Shown here: one piece after another, positions 38,690 to 51,219 of the stretch
How the letters are laid out: each line of letters starts with the position of its first letter
Numbering within the stretch: position 1 is the first letter of the stretch
Source of the DNA: Glandiceps talaboti
Lineage: Eukaryota > Hemichordata > Enteropneusta > Spengelidae
Assembly: GCF_964340395.1 (NCBI RefSeq)
Contig: NC_135554.1
Span: 7,088,975 to 7,152,974 of the forward strand
Direction of reading: 5' to 3'
Length of the DNA: 64,000 bases
Program-made: the position numbers and the translations under genes
The notes under the pieces: model-generated
Told to the model about the DNA's origin: nothing
Database searches by the model: none
The model's input: the letters and a program-made list of their open reading frames with translations, nothing else

Positions 38690-39830
38690 TCATATATGCA
38701 CCAAGATACTTTGTTGCCTTTGCTTAGAGAATGATAAAAAGGTAAACATATATTGTAGTACAGCATGAGAGGGTGTCATCTGGAACCAGGTAGTGTTCAC
38801 ATTGACTTTTTACTCTAGAACAAGACCAGGTCGTAGTCGAAACCAGCTTCTCATCTAGGACAAAACCGTATGCGTTCAAGGACAAACTGTTCACACTTGT
38901 TTGTTTTTTTGACCAGGGCCACACACAAAAAGTTAAATGTGAACGGCCTAATTAATGTTTTACAATACTGGTCCATGGTACAGAACTCAATGTGCACCCT
39001 CTAGAACTCACGTTGCAAGGCAGTCACTTTATTACCTGGGCTTGTCTCTCCTTTTAATTTCCTTGTGTACGAAATTAATTGAAACACTTTGATGACCTGG
39101 CATGATATTATTGTCTTCAAAATAATTGAAATCATATGTAGACTAGTGTGTAAGCTATAATGTTAAAAATTACAAAGCCTATTGTATCCAATTGACAGTT
39201 TTTCATAACATTAAAATGGATTTTTTTTATTAGCCATGGCAATAGTTTATGCCTTGATGCTATTTCATTGTATATTAAGTAAGTTGAGTTAATTAGGCTG
39301 TTGACATTACTAAAAATCGTGGCCATGGCCTGGTCCCAGGAAACAAACTAATCCAGAATTAACTTTTGGTATGTGTTCACATTACTCTTGGTCACCACAT
39401 CAACTATTTTATGTGAGAATGGCACTTCATAGTGTACATTAATTATGTTGAAGAGAATATAGATGGGTTGACTGGTTATGGGTAATAAAATGGCAAGACA
39501 GTAGTGGTACTGTACAGTAACTAAGACACTGATTTCTCTATGACCCTTGCATTTCAAAACTATGATATGGTTTCTTCCTCAGTCGCTTGATTGTATAACA
39601 AATAATGTTTATGATTCTCTATAGAGAATAGATCCAAGATCAGAACAATACCTATGTGGTAATCCTCTTTGTTGCCTTCACGTAGACAGTGGCAACAAAG
39701 TCAACATGTACTGTAGGTAAGCATGAGAGGGCGTCACATGGGACAAGGTTTGCATTCACATTGGCTTTTTTGCTCTAGAACAAGACCAGGCCAGTGCCAA
39801 ACCAGGGCTATATAATACTTAGTAATGTTG
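38690..39830. repeat. Repeated block pair, no gene
   Basis: The block around GCATGAGAGGGTGTCATCTG with CTCTAGAACAAGACCAGG (38764-38835) recurs at 39721-39795. The TTCATAGTGTACATTAA(A/T)TATG block at 34281 recurs at 39425. These are dispersed interspersed-repeat fragments. Confidence 0.7.
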
Positions 39831-39999
39831 TTCGGTAGTACATCCAAACCATTTAGAGTAACATCAACTTGCAAGTGACTTGCAGTACTTGGTATTTACA
39901 AAGTAAACTCTTTTGTCTGCCATGTGTCTTGTGAACAGGCTGTGATTTGATACTTTTGTAAGAGATGCCACATATAGGCATTGTCATTTTTAGTCCCCG

Positions 40000-40650
40000 C
40001 CTGATGAAGTCGGGATCGGGGACTTATGGATTGGGTTCCGTTTGTGCATTTAAGTATCCACACCCATTTCTCAAACATGGCTGGACTGATTCTTCTCAAA
40101 CTTGGTACAAGGACAACAAAGTATGATGTACATATGCATGTAAATTGATTTTCTGATACGATCCAATATGACTGACAGGCGGCCATTTTATCACAATTTC
40201 ATTTGTCTGTCTGGAATATGCCCGGAGTCATTTCTCAGACATGGCTGTGCCGATTTGTCTCAAACTTGATACACTATGACATACATATGCACATCAATTT
40301 GTTTTGTGATACAATCCAATATTGCCGACAGGTGGCCATTTTGTCATTTGTTTGTCTTGCTTTCCAGAGCCGTTTCTCAGACATGACAAGCGATATTTGA
40401 AACTCATTACAAGGACAACAGACTATGGCATAAATATACAGGTCAATTTGTTTTGTGATACGATCCAATATGGTCGAAAGGTGGCCATTTTGTCATTTGT
40501 TTGTTTTGCTTTCTGAAGCTGTTTCTCAGCCATGGCTTGACTCATTTGTCTCAAACTCACTACAAGGACAACACACTACTGCATATATATGCACATGAAT
40601 TTATTTTGTGATATGATCCAATGTGGCCGACTTGCGGACATTTTGTTTGC
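40000..40650. repeat. Tandem repeat, about four units of 150 bp
   Basis: Each unit reads (CATGGCTG)...TCTCAAACTTG...ACAAGGACAACA...ATATGCACATCAATTTG...GATACGATCCAATATGGCC...GGCCATTTTGTC. The GGCCATTTT anchors lie near 40181, 40333, 40481 and 40635. A related single copy lies at 41780-41990, including GGGGACTTATGGATTGG also seen at 40018. Confidence 0.88.
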
Positions 40651-40996
40651 ATCACTACCTATCCACCAAAAACACCCAAATGAACCTGCGAGACTATATC
40701 ATTTTACAATGTCTTGTTTGCTTAACATGTGTTCCTTGTGTTTTGGCAGCCTAGTTGATTAAATTAAATATTTGTAATTAATTATTTATGACATTCCAAT
40801 TTAATATTACTAATCATGGCAGCAGGCTTGTAAATTATGAACAAATAAATGTGCAGCAATTTTTTGATGACATGCATAGATTGCCATTTGTCGCGACAAA
40901 GTATACAATAATATAGCATTTTCTTGATTTGCCTCTTGTTGTCCACTCAGAATCTACACTGTCAAGTATGCCTAAGAAAAAGAGGTCAAAACCAAG

Positions 40997-41356
40997 ATGG
41001 ACATTATTGAGGCTGAAGGAAGAATACAAAACCTTAAGAAAAGCCATGATGCTTTGGTGAATATCCATATTTCAAAAGATATGAAGTACCTAGAAGAAAA
41101 TGTGATAATGACATTGTTGTGTGCCAAGTTAACGTATGTTGGGGTACAATGTTTAATTTTTTCCATCAATCATGTACCTGTCATCATGCCCAAGAGGTTT
41201 AATTACATCGAGGTTATATTACAAAGAGCGCTCGAAGATCACAGAATTGCAATTGATGAGGAAGTTGATGGAGAAGTGTTGATCGATCTATTAAAGTGCT
41301 GTCCTAAAACTATGGAAAGTGTAGCAAAATGTATGCAAATATATCTAGCAACATGA
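40997..41356 (+). CDS. Uncharacterised 119-codon ORF, possible death-fold fragment
   Basis: The frame is balanced and helical-looking: a basic, Lys-rich start, then SHDALVNIHISKDMKYLEEN, and near the end EVLIDLLKCCPKTMESVAKC. The first and last parts loosely recall the helix 1-2 and helix 5-6 ends of a CARD/DEATH-type fold, but the middle does not. A good acceptor (TTGTCCACTCAG) lies just upstream at about 40949, and its overlapping frame encodes MPKKKRSKPRW, a nuclear-signal-like run that soon stops. It could be an exon, a processed remnant or chance. Function is not assigned. Confidence 0.3.
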   Translation: MDIIEAEGRIQNLKKSHDALVNIHISKDMKYLEENVIMTLLCAKLTYVGVQCLIFSINHVPVIMPKRFNYIEVILQRALEDHRIAIDEEVDGEVLIDLLKCCPKTMESVAKCMQIYLAT

Positions 41357-41999
41357 CCATGTCCATAGCAACAGCCTAATGATCGTGTATATCGCAAAGA
41401 TAGCAAACTGGTTAGATGGGCAGCTGGACAGACATTCAGTAAATGAACCCCTATTGTTAGCATGGACTAGCATATGGATAAACATTTTTTTTAAATGTAC
41501 AGTAATGCTACAATGCCATTGGCGGTATTTTTATTATTGTATTTATTATCCAACATTTGATCAACTGCAATATCCAGCACAAACAACTGCCATCCTCCAC
41601 CGAACATACTTACTATTGTTCTTGGACGTTACTAAATGCATAATGTAGATACTGATTAGGACACTTGTTGGTCAAGGTATTCAGTGCATTGCTTCAGTAT
41701 CATACATTTTCATATGGTTAGCATGAGGTAAAATGTGTTTGTGATTAGATTTTTAAGTCCAATTCTAAATATCTCAATTGTTGGACACGGGGACTTATGG
41801 ATTGGTTTCCGTCTGTCCGTCCGTCAATCCATCCGCCCATCCGGAGCCGTTTCTTGGAGATGCCTGGACCAATTTTTTTTCAAACTTGGTACGGGGGCAA
41901 CATACTATGGCATCCATATGCACATCAATTTGTTTCTTGATACTATCTAATATGGCCGCCTAGTAGCCATTTTGTTTCGATTTGTCCGTGTCCAAAGCC

Positions 42000-44042
42000 A
42001 TAACACAGACATGCTTGAACAGGCCCCCTCCCAATTGAGGAGCTCATTAGTGGTAATTGTGCATTGTGTGTGATTTAGGTGAGGGGTGGGGTGGAAACAA
42101 TAGTTTTTTTGGTCTTGTTGGCAGATTTTTTAGCACAACTGAACTAGGTTCAGCAGTGCTATAGGCCTTCAACAGTGTGTGTGTGTGACTCAAAAACTGC
42201 CAGCCCTTACTGTTTTGAAGGGACATATACTTGTGATGTCTAGTTGGGAAGTTGTTCAAATGAAAATGATCGCATCACAGGTGTGTGGTTTTGGTCAAAC
42301 GTGATATTTGGTAAAAAGAAAACTAAAACTCAGAAACTACTCGGCAGTCTGGTCTGAAATTAGGTGGGAATGTTCTCAAGAGGATGTAAATTAAGACTTG
42401 TTCGTGACATTATGATTTCACCAATATACAAATATAGAAACTGGGGCTAAAATCTGTCTTTTTGGTACAAAAACTTCTATTACAAACTTGGAAGTTCTTG
42501 GACTGGAACTTGGTGAGACGCTACTAGAATTAGTTTGCAGATGTTCAAACCTTTTGACTAAATTTGCCCAAGCAACCATGGCAACAGCCAAGTGGCATTA
42601 TGTTTTAGTGAAATAACATCACTTTGTAGACAAATGAGTAAACAGTTTAAAAATCTATGCAAATACTTCTACCAACCTGACCACAACCATAATAACAGTC
42701 AAATGATTTGCAAAGATTATAATAGGGTTGATAGGCAACTTCTTGGTCGTTTAGCAAATTAACATGTATACCTAGCATGTACATACCTTACCATGTGATA
42801 TGTTTTGAAAACAGTACAGTTGTACCTCAGTGCCATTGGCGCTATTTTTTATTTCTCTTAGCTATCATGTTATGTTTTACATGCTATTAAAATTTGAGTT
42901 TCATGTGACACAAATTGCTACCACAATATGTAATTGTAATGTACTCTTGGCATATTTATTAATAATGTTATATCCAACCACTTTTGGCTTTCGTAGCGTT
43001 TGTATTTAAGGCTGGAAAAGGCTACTTCTCTATTCAAGATTATGCCAGCATTTCCTTTCTGTTTACCTTTTTGATGGGGAAACTACATGTAAGTAGTCAT
43101 GACCCCTTTATATTATTAGTAGAATTTTCTGTGGTTTAATGCACCTAGGTATAAGCCATGACATTTTTACATTAGATTTACTGTTTTTATATTTGGTGTC
43201 ATGTACTTTGTTTCCTTCTGGGAAAAATATATTTTACCTGTGATATGTCACTCACTTCTGACAGAGGAACAATTTGACTTAACAAGCTGTTATAGTAGTG
43301 TTTCATATATATGATTCCTGAGAAATATATCAGTTGTGAAAAGTTAAACATTTCTTCTAAATGATTTGAGTAAGACATTTTCCATTAATATTGAAAAGTA
43401 GTTGGCTTATTTATGACTGTAGATATTATTTCTTGTACTCATCTTGAGATATATAAAACTCCATTGTTTACACATCTGTTATTTTGTATTGATTTTAAAT
43501 TTTCTAATAAAAATTGCTGTCAAGATCAAAAAATAAAACCATCGTCTGATGTTCCAATTATGTTCAAAACTGCACCCTTTCCTCATCCCTTGACAATATC
43601 CATGAATACATATACAGTGTGCAGTAAAGTGATACCCTGCATTGCACAAATGCATTATTGTGTACAAATGTTTCCAATTTTAAAGTATGTGTTACAGGAA
43701 TGGTAAAGTGTCTGTCTCTGTGTTAGCAACTTAATAAAAAACTATGCCAATTGCTTTGATGTTGGCTGTAGACGAACCTTTGTTAAAGGTCAATTATGTG
43801 GGCTGCAAGGCAACCACAGACGAATAAGGGAGAGGGATATATGTGGATTAATAGGTGTCACATAATGTTTTTCTGTTATGGGTTCATTATATATACCCTC
43901 CATTACTTGTAGGTGACTGGGCTAAAAAAGTGTAGTGTTAAATTAAGTATTAATATATCATTAATAAAATGTATAATATTAATTACATATATGTACCTGG
44001 GCTGAAAAGTGCCCCTATTGACAAGTCCCACAAACGGTGTAC

Positions 44043-44096
<54 letters not shown>

Positions 44097-45690
44097 AAAG
44101 GGTAAAATGAAGCTCATCGAGTGTCCGTGGTATATACTTTGTGGAATAATGTATTGTAGGTCGTGTTGCTTAGGAGCCCTGGAGGATTGTTACAGACACT
44201 TTCAGACAATAATTTGCAAGCTTTAGAAGACAGCTCTAACATGTAAAACTCAACTACATAAGGGTGAAACATATTTGAAATAAAGTTCCATAGCATCTTG
44301 ACTGTAAGAGCTGGAGGGAAGAACTTTGATTTGAGACTGGGACATGTCTACCTGTAATGGGGGTCTAAGGGGGTCTCCCCGTAGAAGCTTTGTAAGATTT
44401 TTACCAATTTTGGTGAATCTTATTGTTGTTTAACGAATGAGTGGCTTCTGGGGTGAGGGAGTCCAGGGCAGATCTGAAGTTTTTGTTTCTATTTAGGCAA
44501 TTTTTAGGTTATTCATAGCCTCTGAGGTAATATTGCCAAGCTTCGAAAAGCGAAAGAAAATATATCTTTTTAAATAAGTTTTCCATGTTATAAAAGTGAG
44601 CCTGGGACATTAATATTGGTAATAGGGCATTGATATTGCATGTATAGTAAAGTCACTGGTATTTTAGAGATGTTTATGAAGTCATACCTAGTGTACAATA
44701 GAAACTTGAATTGATTTGTAGTGTCGATACATATAGTGTCCGAAATAGGAAGTACATTCATCCCTTCTGACAAATTCATACCGGAGACTTCAATAATATT
44801 TTTGTAAACTATCTAATAGTATGAAGATTACCATTACAAAATCTTCAAGTTCACTTTTGCTCCAAAGTGCAAGATAAGTGAAGCACTGATTTTGAAACAG
44901 CCAAACATTTACATGGCATATTCTGTAACTAGTGTGGTAGCTAGGTAATACATGTATATGTATAATTTTATGTGTAGTTATGTTTGAACCTTACATGAAG
45001 TAATATTTAAAAAAAAAATATGAAAGAAACAGAGACAAGAACAAATATATATATGTACCACAGGCCAACGAAACTGACTGGTCCCTGACATGTGTTTGAT
45101 AATGTTTGTCATGATCTGACAAGTGTCGTAGTTGGAGAGGTACTAGCAGGTTGAACTGTACACTCGACTTGTGCATCATTTACCTGCCCAGACATATTTT
45201 CCTAGCAGCAGTGGTCCATCTTTTGTTTTCCATCACCCACACAGATTCGGATTTTTTTCAAGCAACTCCATTTGGCATCTTTTTCCCCCGAAATCTTCCA
45301 AGCTATCCCCAGGATATCAAATGGTCCACCCCTTACGAGCTTTAAAACGAAAATTTCAAAGTTCGGTGAAAATCGTTATTAATTTTGACCTAAACTTCAA
45401 GGTTATCTTTTGTTTCGTCCTATAGCATAACAATATCATCTCTGAAAAGGTCCAAGAATATAATATTCCATTGTGTAGTTCGAGTATTCTTTGCCCAAAT
45501 TTATCGAATGTAATACCAGCTATACCATGATACCGCTGAACCCATACTACAACCATAGACATATACTTCTAGAATTGTCCATTAAATTCAAATGTATTTT
45601 TGAAGGACTACTTTTTATATCTTTACCACGTGTTGGTGGAGGCTTTTTGATTCTGTGTTGGTGTACTTTCGGTGGGTAAAAAAATAATTT
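42000..45690. other. No recognisable exon; intronic or intergenic DNA
   Basis: Unique AT-rich sequence between the tandem repeat and the minisatellite, with a CA microsatellite at 44043-44092. Several 60-97 codon frames are present but none has domain character or splice borders. Confidence 0.5.
44043..44092. repeat. CA microsatellite
   Basis: About 24 uninterrupted CA dinucleotides. Confidence 0.97.
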
Positions 45691-46769
45691 GCTACCTTCC
45701 GTTACCTACCGCTACCTTCGCTACCCCATTTCAATGCTTTTGCTGGAAAAAATCATTCGCTACCCTTCGTTACCTACCGCTACCTTCGCTACCACATTTC
45801 AGTGCTTTTGCTTGAAAAAATATTCCGCTACCCTCCGCTACCACATTTCAATACTTTTGCTGGAAAAAAATTCGCTACCCTCCGCTACCTTCCCTATCAC
45901 ATTTCAATGCTTTTGCTGGTAAAAAAAATCGCTACCCTTCGTTACCTACCAATACCTTCGCTACCACATTTCAGTGCTTCTGCTGGAAAAAAAATAATTC
46001 GCTACCCTCTGTTACCTACCGCTACCTTTGCTACCACATTTCAGTGCTTTTGCTGGAAAAAATATTCCGCTACCCTCCGCTACCTTAGCTACCACATTTC
46101 AAAACTTTTGCTGGATAAAAATTCGCCACCCTCCGTTACCTACCGCTACCTTTGCTACCTTCGCTACCACATCTTAGTGCTTTTGCTGGGAAAAAATATT
46201 CCGCTACCCCCCCCCCCCCGCTACCTTCGCTCCCACATTTTATTATATTACTTTTGCTGGAAAAAAAATTTCGCTACCCTCCGTTACCTACCGCTACCTT
46301 CGCTATCACATTTCAGTTCTTTTGCTGGGAAAAATATTCATCTACCCTCCGCTACCTACCACTACCTTCGCTACCACATTTCTGTGCTTCTGCTGGAAAA
46401 AAAATAATTCGCTTCCCTTCGTTACCTACCACTACCTTCAGTACCACATTTCAGTGCCACTGCTGGAAACAAATAATTCGCTACCCTCTGTTACCTACCG
46501 CAACCTTCGCTACCACATTTGAGTGCTTTTGTGGAAAAAAATATTCCGCTACCCTCCGTTACCTATCGCTACCTTCGCTACCACATTTCAATACTTTTGC
46601 TTGAAAAAAAAATCTGCTACCCTCCGTTACCTACCGCTACCTTCGCTACCACATTGCAGTGCTTTTGCTGGGAAAAATATTCCGCTACCCTCCCTCACCT
46701 ACTGCTACTACATCTAAGTGCTTTTGCTGGAAAAAATATTCCGCTACCCTCCGTTACCTACCGCTACTA
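45691..46769. repeat. Minisatellite, unit about 70-80 bp
   Basis: About 14 variable units of CCGCTACCCTCCGTTACCTA CCGCTACCTTCGCTACCACA followed by TTTCAGTGCTTTTGCTGGAA and an A-run. Sub-unit structure (repeated CGCTACC) and unit-length variation suggest ongoing array turnover. Plus-strand frames up to 201 codons come from the repeat. Confidence 0.95.
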
Positions 46770-47596
46770 GGGTAGTGACAAGAACTGATTAGGTTTCGGT
46801 AAACATCCCAAGAATATTAACGAGACATTTTACATAATTAATGGTTTTCGGTAATTAGGCTATATCTCAAGAATGCACACTTCAAATTCAATATAATTTG
46901 ATACATTCATATGCGATACCAAAGCGCACTTGCCCTGAAAATAGTATCGATGTAGCTTTTAGTTTTAATAAATTATTGGCATATTTTTGTCGGCCATTAA
47001 AACGAAAAAAAAAATAGTTTCTCGTCAGGAAATGTTGTCTAAAGTGGTACGATGATCCGCATTTTTTATTTACTTTCTCAACAAATGTCACAGTACATGT
47101 TGTGGTTGGCCAGGAGATCACTAACAGCAATGAGCAAATAGCAATCAATGTGAAAAAAATAACTTATTACATATGTTCTGTTGTATTCCAACAATTGTCT
47201 GTAGGAACGACAATCTCAAAACTTTGCCCTTACGGAAGACATTCAGTTTACATCTGGTTTTTAAATTATCTCACACTACATTGTTTTGTTACACGAATTT
47301 CGCAAACTTGACCACATACAATGCTAAATTTATCTCATCACTGTGACCACATAAACATTAACAATTTTATGCTTGAACTTATTTGCCTCAACCAGTAGTG
47401 ATGTTTATTTGTGATCACAATGAGATGAAATGTTATTGTATTATTGTATATGCTTTACGCACTATCAGTACATGTATTTTAGTTGTGTACTTTGTAACAA
47501 AAGAAATTGTGTAAGCCCCACAAGCTATTGTGCCGCCTAAGACAAACACTACAGTCTCTCTGTTTTGCTAGTATCTAAAACTCAATCTTTTCATAG

Positions 47597-47881
47597 GAGG
47601 TGTGGATGATTGTTATTGGGATGAATTTGGTTTGGACTATCGTGGCACTCTTTCTACAACAACATCTGGTCAACCTTGTAGACAATGGCAGGAATATCTA
47701 TCTGATAGACTCCCCCCATATCTACAACAATATCTTTTTGATTATGGCTATTCTGAAGAAAACTATTGCAGAAATCTTGGTGATGCTGTTACTCATAATG
47801 GTGAATTTGAGTCGGTTTATTGTCCAACAGATGACTATGTGAATCCATGCAAAATTGATCATGGACCCGGAGAACATTGTG
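47597..47881 (+). CDS. Kringle domain exon
   Basis: Exon from TTTTCATAG to GTAATC, phase 1-1, 285 nt. It encodes a near-complete kringle: DDCYWDEFGLDYRGTLSTTT, SGQPCRQW, NYCRNLGD, VYC, NPC and GEHC give the six Cys and the YRGT and CRQW and YCRN hallmarks. The usual PWC is SVYC, and the loop between Cys2 and Cys3 is long, so it is a divergent kringle. The lysine-binding Asp-x-Asp is not evident. Kringles mediate protein or ligand binding in secreted proteins. One exon appears to carry the whole module. It is followed 206 bp later by the EGF-like exon. Confidence 0.87.
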
Positions 47882-48087
47882 GTAATCAATATATAAATTT
47901 CATTTCTCTCTCTTTCTCTCTCGTTTATTCATGATAACGGCACGTCACGAGTTATTTACAAAAAAATCCCGTTGTCTTAATATATCGTGAAAAAGACAGA
48001 CGGACACACAAAGACACACATGCACGCACATCTTAGGTATAACAACTTTCTGACCGGAAAAAAACACTGTATGTTCGTTTATTCTAG

Positions 48088-48210
48088 ACTTTTCGGACAT
48101 CCGTCTTTGTCGTAGTATAATCTGCTACAATGGAGGTACATGTGTTGTCGTCCATAATAAATCTTCATGTGTATGTCCAATGGGTTACTGTGGAACAAGG
48201 TGTGAAACAC
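48088..48210 (+). CDS. EGF-like domain exon
   Basis: Exon from TTTATTCTAG to GTAGGT, phase 1-1, 123 nt, 41 residues. Pattern LCRSIICYNGGTCVV ... SSCVCPMGYCGTRCE gives the six canonical Cys of an EGF-like domain plus a seventh (GYCGTRC) in the last loop. No calcium-binding D-x-D/N-E start is seen, so it is probably non-calcium-binding. The close kringle-EGF spacing and shared phase show the two belong to one transcript. Confidence 0.87.
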
Positions 48211-49399
48211 GTAGGTATACAAACTTGCTTTCATACCAACGTTTTCATTCAGCAATTAAGAAATCAAACAAACGAACCAAATCAATAAAAAAAAATACAA
48301 AATGACAAAATGTTTTCGCGCTTTCCTTTTCGTCTATCACACATTTCCAGAGTTTTCAGTATGCTAGACCAGTCATATACACCATTACTGCAATAACAAT
48401 ATCCATTCTATTCAATACACTCAGTAAAACCAACTCTAGCCAATCAAAATTCCGTATATCACTTTGTAAGACCAACTCTGCTTGTTTTCGGAATGTTGAA
48501 GATACTCTCTACGTACAATAAATGCTTATGTCAGTCAGCCTAAAATGAAATGGTTCCTTACCGTCCCAACAGAAAAGCAGTTTGTGTACAAAAGTACAGA
48601 CCATATATTACGGTTGACATATTCGCAATATCATGTTCCCATATATTCTGGTCATTGTATGCTCAACTTTGATCAAAGGGTCAGTAAACTGTAATCAGGG
48701 TCAAGATAAGGAGACGACTGTCTGTTCTTAAGGTTAATAAGAAAACAGGACACATTTTCTCAAAATTCATATTGTGCATTCAACAATCTTCTTAGGATAG
48801 TCAATGGGTATAGCTAGCGACGCTTAATTATTTAAATTAAACATTTGTGCCACTTGCATTAGTAATTACAAAGGGAGGTCGGAGGAAATCGGGTCCGAAC
48901 TTGTTAAAATATGACCCTCCCCCACGTGACCTGTGTCGAGGTCAAGCTTACATTGATCTATTGGAATTGGTCTGATGGTACTATGGTTTTTAAGCCAAAA
49001 TTATCGGTTGTAACCTTGCGATGTACATTTAATATTACATTAGTTTTAAATCGTAAGTAAACCTTGTACGAATAAGATTTTTGTTCCGTCATTTTAATGA
49101 TATTCGTTCCGGGCCTTTTACATTTCAGAGCGCAACGTAAGCTACCGGCTGCTACATTACCATTACAAAAATCGATATTGATCATCGCCATGATTTTTAG
49201 ATTGAATTAAATACAAATAAAAGTACCCCTGCCTACCAATCTGATTAAAATTTGATGTTGTGAAAGCGGCTAGATGTCTTTATTTACCTCTATTTCCATC
49301 GTATTGTGACATTTGTTCGGGTGATCGCTGCCTTCCCAATGTAAGGGTACGGGAGGTATTAAAAGGGGGATGTCTGTCTGTGTGTCTGTCATGCGTCCG

Positions 49400-49403
<4 letters not shown>

Positions 49404-49467
<64 letters not shown>
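49404..49467. repeat. GT microsatellite
   Basis: About 32 GT dinucleotides, preceded by GTCTGTCTGT-type units. Confidence 0.96.
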
Positions 49468-49469
<2 letters not shown>

Positions 49470-50624
49470 ACCATTTTCTTAAAAACGGCTGGCTCAATTA
49501 TAATGAAGTTTAGTACCTATAATGGTTGGGGTCATGGCTAGACCTGATTATTTTTTTAGGGAGATCTAATCATGTTAATTAGGGAAATTTACATATCAAT
49601 GAAATCAACTAATTAAGCAATGTCTTAAGACTGCATACTTCAATTTCAATATAATTTAGTGCATTCGTTAAACATAAGAACATACATTTGCCCTATACCA
49701 TTCGTTGATGTACCTAACAGAGTTAATGAATATTTTGCATGATTAATTATTTTTGGTAATTAGGCTATATCTTAAGAATGCATACTTCAAATCCAACATA
49801 ATTTAGTACATACGTTAACCATAAGAACACACATATGTCCTATCAAGTTTGTTGCTGTACCTGACAGTGTTAATAAATAATTTGCATAATTAATGATTTT
49901 TGAAAATGATGACAGAAGTTTAAACAATTTCTTCTTGACGAGTCCTATGTATTGTAATTTATACAAGTTTTCCTTTGCACCATTCCTTGTTGTTGTAGTT
50001 GTTTTTTCCTCCGAAGTTATGAGAACAGCAAATATGTGTAAATAGTAATCCTCAGATTAAGTATATTTCGAGTAGCTAGACTCGATTAGTCTATGCAAGA
50101 CTATTTCTAGCTAAATTTCCTACAATTGTCGTCAGACGTCCAATTGAAGTGGACGAAATTATCACTGTCGTTGCTGTTGTTATTTTGTTTTGTTTGTTTT
50201 TCGTAGGAAATAAAGTTATTATTATTAAATGAATAATTGCATAATTAGTGTTTTTCGGTAATAAGGCTATATCTTAAGAATACATTCTTCAATTTCAATA
50301 TAATTCAGTACACATGTTAACCAAAACAATTGCATGTGTCCTGTAAAGCTTGTTGATGTACCTTTCAGTGTTAATGAATAATTTGCATAATTAATGATTC
50401 TTGGTAATTAGGCTATATCTTACGACTGCATACTTCAATTTCAATACAACTCAGTACATACATTAACCATAACAAATTGTATATGTCCTATAAAGTTAGT
50501 TGAACGTGCGGTGGTCACGTGACCATGTAAAAGTTGATGGAACTATTTCCCTAGGGAAATAGTCATTCTATTTTCCTATCATGTGACTGATTGTAGCTAA
50601 TCATAGTACAGCATTATCACTAGG

Positions 50625-50625
<1 letters not shown>

Positions 50626-50696
<71 letters not shown>

Positions 50697-50766
50697 TAAT
50701 TCGTCCGAAGATCGCATTCAAGCGTGAAACTCTGAGTAACGGCTCCGTACCATAACTTGTGTATTT

Positions 50767-50842
<76 letters not shown>
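50626..50842. repeat. Two TA microsatellite tracts
   Basis: TA at about 50626-50696 and 50769-50841, separated by a 70-bp block containing GATCGCATTCAAGCGTGAAA, related to the block upstream of the TA tract at 30524. Confidence 0.95.
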
Positions 50843-50843
<1 letters not shown>

Positions 50844-50943
50844 TATAAATGCTTCCATGGATGAACTACTTTATATATAAACGTACATTCTTTGTATTTC
50901 TTATGATCTTTATTTTATCTTATTTCATTTCCTTTACAAATAG

Positions 50944-51219
50944 CCATTGCATTTGTTGTTATGGGAACCTATTCTTCCCTGGAAGCAAAACTTGCCTGTG
51001 AGGCGAACAACGCTGTATTATCAACCTTTGAATTCACTCGCGCAGCATGGCAGTGTGGACTTTCTACGGGCGGATATTTCTGGGCGGAAAATAACTTATT
51101 GCACCAGACTGCCACGTCCCTCCTGTATACTACTGTTTCTTATAATGCAATTGAGTCGAAATATGGGAGTATTGATTTTAATACCAATGCTCTGTGTGTT
51201 CCCGTGTACATTGGAATTG
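50944..51219 (+). CDS. Link (hyaluronan-binding-like) domain exon
   Basis: Exon from TTTACAAATAG to GTATGT, phase 1-1, 276 nt, 92 residues. The first half follows the Link module: FVVMGTYSSLEAKLACEANN, AVLSTFEFTRAAWQCGLSTG, then GYFW. This matches the A-x-x-x-C-E-x-x-x-A-x-L-x-T and AAW-x-x-G-L positions. The second half has one Cys (NALCVP) and departs from the usual YP-x-x-x-P-x-x-x-C pattern. A standard Link module has four Cys; here three are seen (ACE, WQC, LCV). It may be a degenerate Link or related C-type lectin-fold domain. Hyaluronan binding is not assured. Confidence 0.62.

Larger units (their letters stand above)
46826..50515. repeat. Interspersed and tandem 160-bp repeat family
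   Basis: Unit: AATTAATGATTTTTGGTAAT, AGGCTATATCTTAAGAATGC, ATACTTCAATTTCAATATAA, then GTACATACGTTAACCATAAG. Copies lie at about 46826-46935, 49575-49735, 49737-49895, 50215-50380 and 50383-50515. The block at 49360-49560 that begins this cluster carries GTCTGTC/GTGT microsatellites and an AAAACGGCTGG motif. Two true exons (47597-47881, 48088-48210) lie between copies. Confidence 0.85.

Noticed and set aside
39896-40468. Minus-strand ORFs repeating YWIVS(E/Q)N
   Set aside because: Produced by the 150-bp tandem repeat at 40.0-40.65 kb.
45689-46770. Overlapping plus-strand ORFs up to 201 codons
   Set aside because: All arise from the CGCTACC minisatellite, open in several frames at once.
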